Below are positions 52,836-62,291 of a stretch of DNA of 64,000 nucleotides, one piece after another. Under the pieces are notes generated by a model. It was not told the DNA's origin, made no database searches, and saw nothing but the letters and a program-made list of their open reading frames with translations. Source of the stretch: Streptomyces sp. DH5 (GTDB taxonomy: Bacteria; Actinomycetota; Actinomycetes; Streptomycetales; Streptomycetaceae); contig NZ_JAHWGP010000018.1 of the NCBI RefSeq assembly GCF_020873915.1, forward strand, positions 62,001-126,000, in the 5' to 3' direction. Numbering within the stretch: position 1 is the stretch's first letter; every line of letters starts with the position of its first letter. A program made the position numbers and the translations under genes.

Positions 52836-54662
52836 ATGCAGGACCGGAGCCCGTCCCGACGTACCGTCCTCGCCTCCGCAGCCATGGCCGCTGCGAGTGC
52901 TGCGGGCGTCGTGGGCGTGGCGGCCGCCCCGGCGGTCGCCCAGCAGCGCGACAACCGTCTCAAAGAGATCATCTCCAGGATGAGCGTCGAGGCGAAGATC
53001 GGCCAGCTGTTCGTGCCGTACTTCTACGGTGCGTCCGCGACTTCTCCCAGCCAGTTCGACCAGGACCGCAACCTCGGGGAACTCGGCGTCCGCACCGTGG
53101 CCGACCTCATCGCCAAGTACCACCTCGGCGGCGTCATCTGCTTCCACGGCTGGACGAACAACATCCACAACCCGCGCCAAGTAGCCGACTTGACCAACGG
53201 CGTGCAGCGGGCCTCCCTCACCCTGCCCACCCCCATCCCCTCCCTGATCTCCATCGACCAGGAACACGGGGTCAACGTCCGCATCGGCAGCGGCGCCACC
53301 CAACTGCCGGGCGCGATGGCGCTCGGTGCGGGCCGCTCGCTCTCCGACGCGCGCACCGCCGGACGGATATCGGGCACCGAACTCGCCGCCCTGGGCATCC
53401 ACCAGAACTTCGCCCCGGTCGCCGACGTCAACGTCAATCCGGCCAACCCCATCATCAACGTCCGTTCCTTCGGCGCCGACGCCCACGAGGTAGGTCGCAT
53501 GGTGGCCGCACAGGTGACGGGCTACCAGCGGGCCGGCGTAGCGGCCTGCGCCAAGCACTTCCCGGGCCACGGGGACACCGCGCAGGACAGCCACACCGGA
53601 CTGCCCGTGATCACCCACACGCGCGAGGAGTGGGACCGCATCGACGCCCCGCCCTTCAAGGCCGCGATCGCCGCCGGCGTCGACTCGATCATGACCGCCC
53701 ACCTTCAGGTCCCCGCGCTCGACCCCAGCAACGAACCGGCCACCCTGTCGCCCGCGATCCTCCAGGGCGTCCTGCGTGACGAACTCGGCTTCGACGGCGT
53801 CATCGTCACCGACGCCCTCAACATGGCCGGCGTGCGCACCAAGTACGGCGACGACCGCGTGCCCGTCCTCGCCCTCAAGGCCGGCGCCGACCAGCTGCTG
53901 TTCCCGCCGGACATCGACGTCGCCTACAACGGCGTCCTGGCCGCCGTCCGCGGCGGGGAGATCACCGAGGACCGGCTCGACGAGTCGGTCCTGCGCATCC
54001 TGCGCGTCAAGGACAAGGCCGGTCTGTTCGACGGCAGCCCGTACGTCTCCCCGAAGGAAGTCGACCGGGTCGTCGGCGCCCGCGTGCACCGGCGTGCCGC
54101 CGCCCGGATCGCCGAGCGCACCACCACCCTGCTGGTCAACAAGGACGAGGCGCTCCCGCTCCGCCGCCGACAGAGGAAGCTGCTCGTCGTCGGCGCCAGT
54201 CCGGCCTTCCCGACCGACGACACCCGCACCTGCGTACCCGAGCTGGCCAAGGCGTTCCGCGAACTGGGCTACAGCACCACCCATCTCGCCACCGGCCGGG
54301 CACCCGACGCGGCGAAGATCGACGAGGCCGTGGCCGCCGCCCGGGGACGGGACGCGGTGGTGGTCACCACGGAGAACGCCGGCGCCACCAGTACCCAGCG
54401 CACGCTGGTCTCCCGGCTGCTCGCGACGGGGGTCCCCGTCGTCCACCTCGCGGTGCGCAACCCCTACGACATCGCCCACCTCGGCGACGTCCCCGCCTCG
54501 CTGGTCTCCTACTGCTGGACCGAGGTCGAACTGCGCGCCGCCGCACGGGTGATCGCCGGCCGGGTCGAGCCGCGAGGCAGGCTCCCGGTGCCCGTCCAGC
54601 GGGCCGGCGACCCCGCCCGAGTCCTCTTCCCCTCCGGTCACGGCCTGTCGTACGACGACTGA
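52836..54662 (+). CDS. Secreted GH3 beta-N-acetylglucosaminidase, NagZ-like
   Basis: A 608-residue family 3 glycosidase. The N-terminus carries a Tat-type signal (SRRTVLASAAMAAASAAG). The catalytic barrel is at about 45-370; the NagZ-specific His is in KHFPGHGDTAQDSH and the nucleophile Asp in VIVTDALNM. The GH3 C-terminal domain follows (ERTTTLLVNKDEALPLRRRQ). The conserved KHFPGHG...H motif marks N-acetylglucosaminidases rather than beta-glucosidases. It would release GlcNAc from chitin or peptidoglycan outside the cell. Two DasR sites are upstream. AGGAG is 9 bases before the ATG. Confidence 0.93.
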   Translation: MQDRSPSRRTVLASAAMAAASAAGVVGVAAAPAVAQQRDNRLKEIISRMSVEAKIGQLFVPYFYGASATSPSQFDQDRNLGELGVRTVADLIAKYHLGGVICFHGWTNNIHNPRQVADLTNGVQRASLTLPTPIPSLISIDQEHGVNVRIGSGATQLPGAMALGAGRSLSDARTAGRISGTELAALGIHQNFAPVADVNVNPANPIINVRSFGADAHEVGRMVAAQVTGYQRAGVAACAKHFPGHGDTAQDSHTGLPVITHTREEWDRIDAPPFKAAIAAGVDSIMTAHLQVPALDPSNEPATLSPAILQGVLRDELGFDGVIVTDALNMAGVRTKYGDDRVPVLALKAGADQLLFPPDIDVAYNGVLAAVRGGEITEDRLDESVLRILRVKDKAGLFDGSPYVSPKEVDRVVGARVHRRAAARIAERTTTLLVNKDEALPLRRRQRKLLVVGASPAFPTDDTRTCVPELAKAFRELGYSTTHLATGRAPDAAKIDEAVAAARGRDAVVVTTENAGATSTQRTLVSRLLATGVPVVHLAVRNPYDIAHLGDVPASLVSYCWTEVELRAAARVIAGRVEPRGRLPVPVQRAGDPARVLFPSGHGLSYDD

Positions 54663-54752
54663 CGCGCACGTCCCCGCACACACCCGGTGGGGGAACGGCC
54701 GGAGCGGAAAACGGCTCCGCTGAACGGCAGGTACCGGGGTACACGGGGCGGC

Positions 54753-55046
54753 ATGGCATCGAAGACCGAACGCGTCATGTCCCTGCGGGCCGTGCGGCAG
54801 CTGCACCGGGTCCGCGCCTTCTACACGGGAGGCGTCGTGCTGTGGGCGGCACTGACCGCCTGGACGGGCTGGCAACTGCCCGGAAGCCGGCAGATGTGGG
54901 TGTCCGCCCTCCTCCTGGCCGTCTTCACCGGCCTCCTGCTCATGTCCTCCGTGTGGCTGCAACGCCTCAGGGCCACCCGCCCGCACGAACCCGCGCACCA
55001 CGCCTCGTCACGGAAGACGTTGAGCACCCGCCGCGCCCACGCCTGA
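54753..55046 (+). CDS. Small two-pass membrane protein
   Basis: A 97-residue protein with a short charged N-terminus (MASKTERVMSLRAVRQLHRV), two hydrophobic segments (GGVVLWAALTAWTGWQL; VSALLLAVFTGLLLMSSVWL) and a basic His-rich tail. No family is recognised. The ribosome site is weak. It lies 90 bp after GH3 on the same strand. Confidence 0.5.
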   Translation: MASKTERVMSLRAVRQLHRVRAFYTGGVVLWAALTAWTGWQLPGSRQMWVSALLLAVFTGLLLMSSVWLQRLRATRPHEPAHHASSRKTLSTRRAHA

Positions 55047-55179
55047 ACACCCGTCGGCCTCCGCCGGTACCCGCCCGGGCTGCCCCGGACAGGCCGGGCG
55101 GTACCGAAGAGGCCGTGGTACGTCTACGGAGACGATGACCGGGCATACGGACCTCACCCCTTCGAGAGGAGCTCATTCC

Positions 55180-55347
55180 ATGCTCGGCATAGTCGCTGCG
55201 GTGCTGTTCTTCGTGTCCTTCCTGATCAACGCGGCCGACCTCAGTACCAACGATGTGTTCTCCTCGACGAACGTGATGCTGCTGGGGCTGATCGCTCTGG
55301 CCCTGCACGTGGCCGGAATCGGAAGCGGCCTGTCCCGCAGACGCTGA
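55180..55347 (+). CDS. Small two-pass membrane protein
   Basis: A 55-residue protein with two hydrophobic helices (MLGIVAAVLFFVSFLINAAD; VMLLGLIALALHVAGI) and an ending SRRR. The ATG at 55180 has GAGAGGAG at good spacing, which supports a real gene. Similar tiny membrane proteins are common in streptomycetes; the function is unknown. Confidence 0.65.
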   Translation: MLGIVAAVLFFVSFLINAADLSTNDVFSSTNVMLLGLIALALHVAGIGSGLSRRR

Positions 55348-55521
55348 TCCACACTCCTCCGCGGGTTCGGTGACGGTCCGTCACCGAACCCGCGAAGGCA
55401 CGTCCTGCCGCAACAGGTGTCGTACGTGCCGCACATTCGCCTACGCCGCACAACTGATCGTGCCGCCCGACCGCACACGACGCAGCGCGCCCGGACGGCG
55501 CAGCCCCGCTGCCCCTTCCGC

Positions 55522-56364
55522 TCAGTCCGGACCGCAACGGTCGAGAGCGGCACGAGTCCTGTCGAGGCCCTCCACTCTCCAGTGGTCCCGATCAGGCATC
55601 TGGTCGTCTCGGCGCCACCGCCAGGCGGAGAACAGCGCCCAGTTCAGGGCGCGGCACCGGTGAATCAGGTCCCGGTCGGCTCCCGGATAGTGCTCGCCCA
55701 CGTCCTCGGGCGCATGGGCGAGGTCGAACTCGACGGGCCCGCGGCAGCAGGTGGCGAGGTCCACGAAGAGCGGCCCTCTGCTCGTGTTCAGGACGTTGCC
55801 CGGATGCGGCTCGCCGTGCACCAGCTGTTCGCCGGCATTCGCCCCACTGATCGCGGCGCTCAGGCCACTGAGTGTGTCGCTGAGGAACGCCCGGTCCGGG
55901 TCGGACAGATCGGGGGAGTGTTCACGGGCGTTCACCTCTCCCAGTGCCGCGGCGACTCGATCGGTGAAGCGCGGTGCCTCCACTTCGATCCGGCGCAGGG
56001 CGGCGTGGTGCCCCAGGAACACGTCCGCGTAGTCGGCCGGCGTGATCTCCGGCCCCGCCGGTTCGTAGTAGGTCCACAACGAGATGGCGAAAGCATCCCG
56101 CACGTGGACACGGGGCTCGACCCGAGGGTCGAGTTCGGCCACCGGAGCGCCGACATCCGCGAGACGGCGAGCGACCTCCACCTCGAACTCGGAATCGCCC
56201 AGATGCCCCAGGGGCGCGACCCGAGCAAGGACGTCACAAGGGGCCAGACGCAGCGCGACGCGGTCCGAGTTGTGGATGACGACCGCATCGTCGACCTGAA
56301 GACCCAGCTGCGAAGCGGTCACGCGACCCGCCTCAGTTGCGCGGCGGAGTTCCGATGGCTCCAC
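55522..56364 (-). CDS. Aminoglycoside phosphotransferase (APH)-fold kinase
   Basis: A 280-residue kinase-like protein. The catalytic loop is LVHGEPHPGNVLNTSRG with Asp replaced by Glu (HGEPHPGN instead of HGDxHPGN), and the metal site is PLFVDLATCCRG. N-lobe residues such as ALRLAPCDVLARV correspond to the ATP-binding part. The Glu for the catalytic Asp may lower or change activity. It is probably a small-molecule kinase of unknown substrate. The GTG start at 56364 has GGGAGGG upstream. Single gene. Confidence 0.85.
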   Translation of the reverse strand: MEPSELRRATEAGRVTASQLGLQVDDAVVIHNSDRVALRLAPCDVLARVAPLGHLGDSEFEVEVARRLADVGAPVAELDPRVEPRVHVRDAFAISLWTYYEPAGPEITPADYADVFLGHHAALRRIEVEAPRFTDRVAAALGEVNAREHSPDLSDPDRAFLSDTLSGLSAAISGANAGEQLVHGEPHPGNVLNTSRGPLFVDLATCCRGPVEFDLAHAPEDVGEHYPGADRDLIHRCRALNWALFSAWRWRRDDQMPDRDHWRVEGLDRTRAALDRCGPD

Positions 56365-56634
56365 ACCGCCCTCCCTCGCTCTTGGGTACGCGCATCTCCA
56401 GGGACCGGAAACGGGGCACCTGTACGCCTTCGCGGACACCATCCGGCACCTGAGCCGGTGCCGGCGACGAGTATGACAAAGCGGGACCTGCACCGACCCG
56501 GGAATTGATTCGGCCAGTCATGCCCGCACGGCTTGTCCTCAGCGGCGTGGTGGGGTATCAGCGACCTCGCCCCGAGTGAACGATCACGGTGCACGAGCCT
56601 GACGATGCGGCGCCTCGCGCCGCTGTCCGGCGTC

Positions 56635-57237
56635 TCAACGTCCGGTGACCGTGTCGCTCGACCTGGCACCGTCGGCGAGAGCCCTGGCGGCTGGTTCCAG
56701 GTTGGCGCGGAAGCGGCGCAGGTACGACCGTGCCATGGGGCCCGGCGGGACGCCCCGGGCGAAGGCCCGCATGTTGCGTTCACCCGTGTTGTATCCGAGG
56801 GCGAGGAGTTCGTCACGTGCGTAACGGCGTACGTGCTGTCCGGGGAGGCTTCGGTCGAGGTCCTTCAAGTGCAGGGCAGCCGTGCGGATCGCGAAGGCGG
56901 GGTCGTCGCGCAGGTCCTGCCATCGCCCCGACAGGCCGTGCGTCCTACGGACCCGCTCGAACGTCGCCCGGTGCATGTTGGCCACGCCGAAGGACGCTCC
57001 GGGCTTCCACCACTGCCACAACCGCTCGAGCAGAGGGTGGTGCGGTTTGTACGCCTCGTTGTGGAGCACGGTCATCACGAGCAGGGGGGAGACTCCGGCC
57101 TCCCGGGCACCGCTCAGGACGACCGCGGCGTAATCGGCCGGCGCGTAGTCTCCGCGACGCAGTGGCGGCGTCCGGGCGTCCCGGCGCTCCCCGATGGGGG
57201 CTCCTTGCTTCGCCGCCGGCGTCGATTGTTCGGCCAT
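56635..57237 (-). CDS. Lysozyme-like (lytic transglycosylase) domain protein
   Basis: A 200-residue protein with a lysozyme-like fold: VSPLLVMTVLHNEAYKPHHP with the probable catalytic Glu, SFGVANMHRATFERVRR, AFAIRTAALHLKDLDR and LLALGYNTGERNMRAFARGV, which match SLT-type transglycosylases (E...S, AxxYNxG). There is no signal peptide, so export or an intracellular role is unexplained. The ATG has GGAGG about 12 bases upstream. It is on the same strand as the SGNH lipase gene upstream but separated by a terminator. Confidence 0.75.
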   Translation of the reverse strand: MAEQSTPAAKQGAPIGERRDARTPPLRRGDYAPADYAAVVLSGAREAGVSPLLVMTVLHNEAYKPHHPLLERLWQWWKPGASFGVANMHRATFERVRRTHGLSGRWQDLRDDPAFAIRTAALHLKDLDRSLPGQHVRRYARDELLALGYNTGERNMRAFARGVPPGPMARSYLRRFRANLEPAARALADGARSSDTVTGR

Positions 57238-57369
57238 GCTGATCGATCACCCCTCCACCGTCCTGAACGGTTCCGAGGTGCGCCTGCCCCCGCGGCCCCG
57301 CGCCAATCCCGATCCGCGGCGCATCGGCATGAGCCCTGCGGCTCCGAGACCGGCAGCCCGGAGATGGCC

Positions 57370-57403
57370 GCCCGCTCGGGTCACGTCTCGGACCCGAGCG
57401 GGC
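57370..57403 (-). terminator. Strong hairpin after the SGNH lipase gene
   Basis: GCCCGCTCGGGTC (57370-57382) and its exact complement at 57391-57403 form a 13-bp stem with an 8-base loop, 29 bp beyond the lipase stop. Probable terminator without a U-tract. Confidence 0.75.
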
Positions 57404-57431
57404 CGGTCGCCGAGGGTGGACCGTTTCGCCG

Positions 57432-58304
57432 TCAGTTCAGTCCGAGGACGCTCATGGTGTGCTCGGCCATGCGCCGCTCTCCGAGGGCGTTGGGATGGAC
57501 GGGGACCAGGCTGCCGCCGAAGAGCAGCGGCTCGATCCAGCGCGTGCCGGCGGCCTTGCACGCGTCGTGACCCTCGGAGACGCGGGAGAAGTCCACATAG
57601 GTGGCCCCGGACTCTTCGGCGGCGCGCTCGACCGCCGCGTTCAGGTGTGCCTGTATGTCACGCAGGTAGGGCACGTCACCTGCGGCGATCGGCAGCTTCG
57701 CGAAGCAGGACGGGTCGGCCTCGGCCGGTGTGATCCAGGGGTAACCCAGAACCGCCACGCGGGCGTCGGGCGCCTTGGCGCGCACGGCGTTCAAGGCGCC
57801 CTTCAGCGCGGGGTAGGTGTTCTTCTCGATCTGGTCCTTGAAGGAGGTGCCGTGCATGTTCTTGCAGGGGCTGCCCTTGCCTCCGGTGAGGACACCCGCG
57901 GTGCCGCAGGCGGTGATGGCGTTGATGAAAGTGCCGTTGTCGTTGCCGCCGATGGTCAGCGTCACCAGGTCGGTGTCCGCGCTGAGCGCGTCCACCTGGG
58001 GTGCGGTGCCGGGGTACTGCGAGGCGGTGAAGTCCTTCGTCCGGGCGGCGCCGCAGGTCACGTCCTTCAGGTGGGCGCCCGTCCGGGCTGCGATCACGTG
58101 GGGGTAGTTCGCGGTGGAGCGCAGGCACAGAAGGTTGGTGGGATCCACGGGCAGTACGCCCGAGCCGGCGCTGTAACTGTCGCCGAGGGCGACGTAATCC
58201 AGCGACGCGGAGGCGTGGGCGGAGCCGCTCGTGAGGCTGAGGGCGAGCGCACCGACCAGTGCGGTTGATGCGGTCATGACATTTCGGGGGGCGGGCTTCG
58301 GCAT
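57432..58304 (-). CDS. Secreted SGNH/GDSL lipase
   Basis: A 290-residue secreted esterase/lipase. The signal peptide (TASTALVGALALSLTSGSAH) ends near AHASAS. Block I is DYVALGDSYSAGSGVLP, block III is TLTIGGNDNGTFINA and block V is PVHPNALGERRMAEH. Six cysteines give the three disulphides typical of Streptomyces GDSL lipases (S. rimosus lipase type). It acts outside the cell on esters or lipids. The ATG at 58304 is 9 bases after AGGAG; the ATG at 58313 directly abuts it and is less likely. Confidence 0.93.
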   Translation of the reverse strand: MPKPAPRNVMTASTALVGALALSLTSGSAHASASLDYVALGDSYSAGSGVLPVDPTNLLCLRSTANYPHVIAARTGAHLKDVTCGAARTKDFTASQYPGTAPQVDALSADTDLVTLTIGGNDNGTFINAITACGTAGVLTGGKGSPCKNMHGTSFKDQIEKNTYPALKGALNAVRAKAPDARVAVLGYPWITPAEADPSCFAKLPIAAGDVPYLRDIQAHLNAAVERAAEESGATYVDFSRVSEGHDACKAAGTRWIEPLLFGGSLVPVHPNALGERRMAEHTMSVLGLN

Positions 58305-58787
58305 GTGATCCATCTCCTGGGGCGGAGCTGTGGGCGCGGCAGCCGGTGGTGCATGCCGACGTGGGAGGGGAGCGGTTCGAACGGGGGAGGAGCCGGACGG
58401 CGCAGTTACCGAACGGTTCTACCGTCAAGTAATGTGCAGTCCCCCTGACCGGGAGTCAACGCCGCGGACCGAACTTCTTGAAATGCTCACGAACGGCCCC
58501 GGCCGGCCGCTGGGAACGCGGGAACCCCGGCTGTGAAGCGCCGGTTCCCCTGTCCCGTCCCGCGGGCAAGCCACCGTCCACCGAAGACCGCCGAGGCACC
58601 TTTGCGCTGGCGATCCGTCACGCCGACAGCCGAACGAGTCCGAGGAGCGGGGCGGGCCGGGCCGACCCCGGCATCGCGACAGCGCACGGCCGGTGTTCAC
58701 GCCCGGGCAGAACGGTGTCCTGACCGACGGACCCACGGGCTGCGGAAGGTGCGGAAATCGTCACAAGGGGCGATCTAACATGCGCTC
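58305..58787. other. 483-bp gap between SGNH lipase and VOC genes
   Basis: No supported gene. ACGGT-TCT-ACCGT (58413-58425) is a short perfect palindrome upstream of the lipase gene that might be an operator. The open frames here are shadows without ribosome sites. Confidence 0.4.
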
Positions 58788-59231
58788 ATGGCCATCACAC
58801 TTGAGAACGTCGGCATCGCCGTTCGCGACCTCGAAGCAACGATCTCCTTCTTCACCGATCTCGGCCTCACGGTCGTCGGCCGTGACACGGTCAGTGGGGA
58901 GTGGACCGACACCGCCGTCGGCCTCGACGGCAATCACGCCAACATCGCGATGCTCCAGACGCCGGACGGCCGGGGTCGCCTCGAGCTCTTCGAGTACATC
59001 CATCCCGAAGCGATCGAGTCCGAGCCCACTCGTCCCAACGAGATCGGCATGCACCGCGTCGCCTTCTCGGTCGACAACATCGACGAAGCCCTTGAGGCAG
59101 CGGCACAACACGGCTGCCGTCCGCTCCGCGGGGTGGCGACCTATGAGGACGTCTACAAGCTCACGTACCTCCGTGGCCCCAGCGGCATCCTGGTGATGCT
59201 CGCGGAGAAGCTGGAAAGCACTGACGACTGA
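58788..59231 (+). CDS. VOC-superfamily protein
   Basis: A 147-residue glyoxalase-like protein: ENVGIAVRDLEATISFFTDL, GLTVVGRDTVSGEW, LELFEYIHPEAIE, IGMHRVAFSVDNIDEALEAA and YKLTYLRGPSGILVMLAEKL. His and Glu ligands (GMHRVAF, LVMLAE) are in the metal-binding places, like in methylmalonyl-CoA epimerase and glyoxalase I. Substrate unknown. The ATG has only a weak GGGGCG site. Single gene, convergent with the response regulator gene. Confidence 0.87.
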   Translation: MAITLENVGIAVRDLEATISFFTDLGLTVVGRDTVSGEWTDTAVGLDGNHANIAMLQTPDGRGRLELFEYIHPEAIESEPTRPNEIGMHRVAFSVDNIDEALEAAAQHGCRPLRGVATYEDVYKLTYLRGPSGILVMLAEKLESTDD

Positions 59232-59420
59232 GCGGGCCACTGGCCTCCCGCACGCGCGATGCGCTTCCTCTCCGGGGTGTCCGCACGCTGCTCGAGCGCC
59301 GGATGTCCGGCCCCTGTCGTGCGACTGAGCGTCGCCCCGCTGTCGCCACCACGCTCGCGTTCTCCGTGAACCCGGCCCGGCACTGTTCAGGCGGGATGGT
59401 CGTGGAACCGCACTGGAGTA

Positions 59421-60128
59421 CTACGCGGAACCCCGCGAACCGGCAGGCGGAGACAGTCCGGGGGGAGCACCGGGGCGCGGGACCGCCAGGCCGGTCTCGT
59501 AGGCGCGCACCACGAGCCGGGCCCGGTCGCGGGTGTGCAGCTTGGTCATGGCCCGGTTGATGTGCGTCTTGGCCGTCGACGGGCTGATGACCATGCGGTC
59601 GGCGATCTCGTCGTTGGACAGGCCCTCGGCGGCGAGGGCGACCGCCTCGCGTTCGCGTCCGGTCAGTTCCCCCAACCCGCTCCAGGTACGGGTGAGGGGC
59701 GGCTGGGTGACGTACCGGTCGATGAGTCTGCGGGTGATCGCGGGAGCGAGCAGGGCGTCGCCACGGGCGGCGACGCGTACGGCGTGCAGGAAGTCCTCCG
59801 GCAGGATGTCCTTGACGAGGAACCCGGCGGCACCGGCGCGCAGCGCGTCGAAGACGTACTCGTCCATGCCGTAGTTGGTCAGCACGACGACGTGCACCCC
59901 GGCCAGCGACGGGTCCGAGGCGATGCGCCGGGTCGCTTCGATGCCGTCCATGACGGGCATCCGGATGTCGACGAGCGCGACATCCGGCAGGTGTCGCGCC
60001 ACGAGGGCCAGACACTGCTCCCCGTCGGCGGCCTCGGCCACCACCTCGATGTCGTCCTCGAGATCGAGCAGCGCGCGGAAGCCGCTGCGGATGAGCGGCT
60101 GGTCGTCGACCAGCAGGACCCGGATCAC
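59421..60128 (-). CDS. NarL/FixJ-type response regulator
   Basis: A 235-residue response regulator. The receiver domain has Asp-Asp at VLLVDDQPLIR, the phospho-Asp in VALVDIRMPVMDG, Thr in VVVLTNYG and Lys in AGFLVKDILPED. The LuxR-type HTH is at about 150-210 (LTGREREAVALAAEGLSNDE, IADRMVISPSTAKTHINRAM). The start overlaps the histidine kinase stop by 4 bp (ATGA), so the pair is translationally coupled. The target may be the divergent DUF6223 gene. Confidence 0.93.
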   Translation of the reverse strand: MIRVLLVDDQPLIRSGFRALLDLEDDIEVVAEAADGEQCLALVARHLPDVALVDIRMPVMDGIEATRRIASDPSLAGVHVVVLTNYGMDEYVFDALRAGAAGFLVKDILPEDFLHAVRVAARGDALLAPAITRRLIDRYVTQPPLTRTWSGLGELTGREREAVALAAEGLSNDEIADRMVISPSTAKTHINRAMTKLHTRDRARLVVRAYETGLAVPRPGAPPGLSPPAGSRGSA

Positions 60129-61252
60129 GTGGCACCGCCGGTGGGGAGTTCGGCCTCGACGGTGAAGCCGCCGGTGTCGCGCGGCTCGGTTCGCAGGCGC
60201 CCGCCCAGGGCCGTGACGCGTTCGTGCATGCCGAGCAGTCCGAGGCCCGGCGTCGGCGAGGGGAACGGGGTGGCCGTGCCGTCGTCGTCGACGCGGATGG
60301 CGAGGGCGTCAGGCCGGTGGTCGATCAGCACCGTGGCAGTGGTGGCGGCGGCGTGCCGGGCGACGTTGGTGAGTGACTCCTGAACGATGCGGTAGGCGGT
60401 CCGGCCCACCGCGTCCGGCACGGCGTGCTGCCGGCCCTCGACCGTCAGCGTCGCTTCCAGACCGGTCGCCCGGAACCGCTTCACCAGGTGAGGGATGTGG
60501 TCGAGGCCGTGGGGCGGGGAGGTCTCGTCGTCGCGCAGGGCCTGGAGGGTCACGCGCAGCTCCCGGCTCGCCTCCCGGCCGGCCTCCTGGATCGCCAGCA
60601 GCGCCTGCGGCACCGGCTCGCCTCGCTTCCGCGCCACGTGCACGGCCACCTCCGCCTGCACCTTGATGACCGAGATCTGGTGGGTGAGCGAGTCGTGCAA
60701 CTCCCGCGCGATGCGCAGCCGCTCCTCGTCCGCCCGGCGGCGCGCGGTCTCCTCGCGGGTGCGTTCGGCTTCCTCCGCCCGCCGTTCGGCCTGCCGCACC
60801 GCCTCTCCTGCGGCGAACGCGGCGATCAGCCAGGCGATCTCGAGCGTGCCCCGGGCCTGCGCCAGGACCTCCCCTGCGGACCCGCCCTGTGTCAGCAGGG
60901 CGGTGAGGGGGAGCGCGGCCAACAGGCCCGCGGACGCCGCCAGTACGGTCGTGCGGTGCCCGGCGCGCACCGCGCCGTAGACCGCCACCAGATAGGAGAC
61001 GGCGAGCACGTCGAACCCGGCCGCCTGGTGGCCCGCCGCGGCCAGTCCGGTAACGGCCAGGACCACGAGCGGCGCCCGTCGGCGCGCGGCCAGTGCCAGC
61101 CCGCCGGCCGCCAGCAAGGCGGCGCCGAGGAGCTCGCGGCTCCCCGCGGGGTGCGGCCCGGACAGCCCCGTGCCCAGCAGCACCGTCGTCACGCCCGCGG
61201 CGATCGCCCAGTCGGTGACCCCGGCCGGGACAGTGAACCGCCCTGTGTTCAT
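60125..61252 (-). CDS. Sensor histidine kinase, NarL-type (HisKA_3)
   Basis: A 375-residue kinase with five or six hydrophobic segments in the first 150 residues, a coiled coil (RQAERRAEEAERTREETARR), the HisKA_3 box ERLRIARELHDSLTHQISVI with the phospho-His, and an HATPase_c domain (YRIVQESLTNVARHAAATTA, LGLLGMHERVTALGGRLRTE). It has no extracytoplasmic sensor, so it probably senses the membrane. It is the first gene of the two-component operon and divergent from a DUF6223 membrane protein. Confidence 0.92.
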   Translation of the reverse strand: MNTGRFTVPAGVTDWAIAAGVTTVLLGTGLSGPHPAGSRELLGAALLAAGGLALAARRRAPLVVLAVTGLAAAGHQAAGFDVLAVSYLVAVYGAVRAGHRTTVLAASAGLLAALPLTALLTQGGSAGEVLAQARGTLEIAWLIAAFAAGEAVRQAERRAEEAERTREETARRRADEERLRIARELHDSLTHQISVIKVQAEVAVHVARKRGEPVPQALLAIQEAGREASRELRVTLQALRDDETSPPHGLDHIPHLVKRFRATGLEATLTVEGRQHAVPDAVGRTAYRIVQESLTNVARHAAATTATVLIDHRPDALAIRVDDDGTATPFPSPTPGLGLLGMHERVTALGGRLRTEPRDTGGFTVEAELPTGGAT

Positions 61253-61482
61253 ACGGGCACCGTAACCGGGTGCGGTCGTGGGCGGATCCGGCTCACGGAC
61301 GAACTGCCGACTACCGCGTGCGCGGTACTCGGGCGCCGCCTGCCGCGTCCGCGGTACGCGGATCCGGCAGCGGCGGCAGCGGGAAGTGCCCGCGCCTGCT
61401 GGACGACCGGCAGGGGTGCCGGCGCGCATGCTCGACGGCACATCGAACGTCACGATCAGCGACGGAAAGGGAGGAAAACACC

Positions 61483-61857
61483 ATGAGTGCAGCGACAGTG
61501 CTGATGGCGGCCGCCGAGGGCGGGATCATCGGCGACGGGCGGACGGGAGCCAACCTGGCGCTCGGTGTGGGACTGGCCGGCCTGGCCCTGGGCCGGCTGG
61601 CCCGGGCCCGCGCGGCCGGCCGCGTCAGCACCGGCAACGCGCGGGTCGCCGGGCTGTCGGCCATCACGGCAGGGCTCGCCGGCACGGTCCTCGCCACGTT
61701 GCACCTGGCCACCTCCAGCGGGGGGCCGGGCACCGGCAACGGCCTCGTCGGTGCCATCGTCGCCGTCCCCCTGGGGCTGGGTGCCGTGCTGCTCGGCCGC
61801 CGGGCGCTGACCCGCCACCACCACGCCGACCGGACCACCCGTCGGACCACCGCGTGA
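61483..61857 (+). CDS. DUF6223-like membrane protein
   Basis: A 124-residue protein with three hydrophobic segments and Gly/Ala-rich loops (LALGVGLAGLALGRLARARA; SAITAGLAGTVLATLHLATS; GLVGAIVAVPLGLGAVLLGR), ending in a His/Arg-rich tail. It resembles the DUF6223 proteins of Streptomyces, which are of unknown role. GGGAGGA precedes the ATG. It is divergent from the two-component system, a common pairing of sensor and target. Confidence 0.75.
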   Translation: MSAATVLMAAAEGGIIGDGRTGANLALGVGLAGLALGRLARARAAGRVSTGNARVAGLSAITAGLAGTVLATLHLATSSGGPGTGNGLVGAIVAVPLGLGAVLLGRRALTRHHHADRTTRRTTA

Positions 61858-62291
61858 CCGACCTGCCTGCTCCACCCCGTAGGGGCAGGCGCATCGTCCT
61901 CCTCGTAGCGAGCGGCCAGGGTTCTCACGGTCGTGGCGACGCGGTCGCGCGGTCCGGCCGGCGCCAGGGCGTCGATGCCCAGCCGTATCAGTTGTCCGGG
62001 AGCGTGAGCGATCGACTCGATCGGCGTACGGGCCTGCCTCCATCCATCGCCCGTGGGTGTCACCCCCAGAGCCACGGGCACCTTCCGGAATGAGGCGGAC
62101 GCGGGCTTCCCCCGTGCGAAGCCGGGCCCGGAAGCCCGCGAGGCAGGCGTTCCCCACCCCCTTGGCGGCCTGCCGATGCCGCACGGCGCGGGGCGGCACG
62201 GTGGCGCAACCCGCGACACTCAGCAGACCGCCGGCGGACGCCGCACGGTCCGAACACCCGGGGGCGGGGTGTCCGGACCGTGCGCGGGACG
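61858..62291. other. 434 bp without a convincing gene
   Basis: A minus-strand frame at about 61880-62060 looks protein-like (PIESIAHAPGQLIRLGIDAL) but continues without stop through the DUF6223 gene in antisense, so it is at best a gene relic. Nothing else is evident. Confidence 0.4.

Noticed and set aside
61311-62219. Minus-strand frame of 302 residues
   Set aside because: It runs antisense through the well-supported DUF6223 gene; no plausible stop at the gene border.
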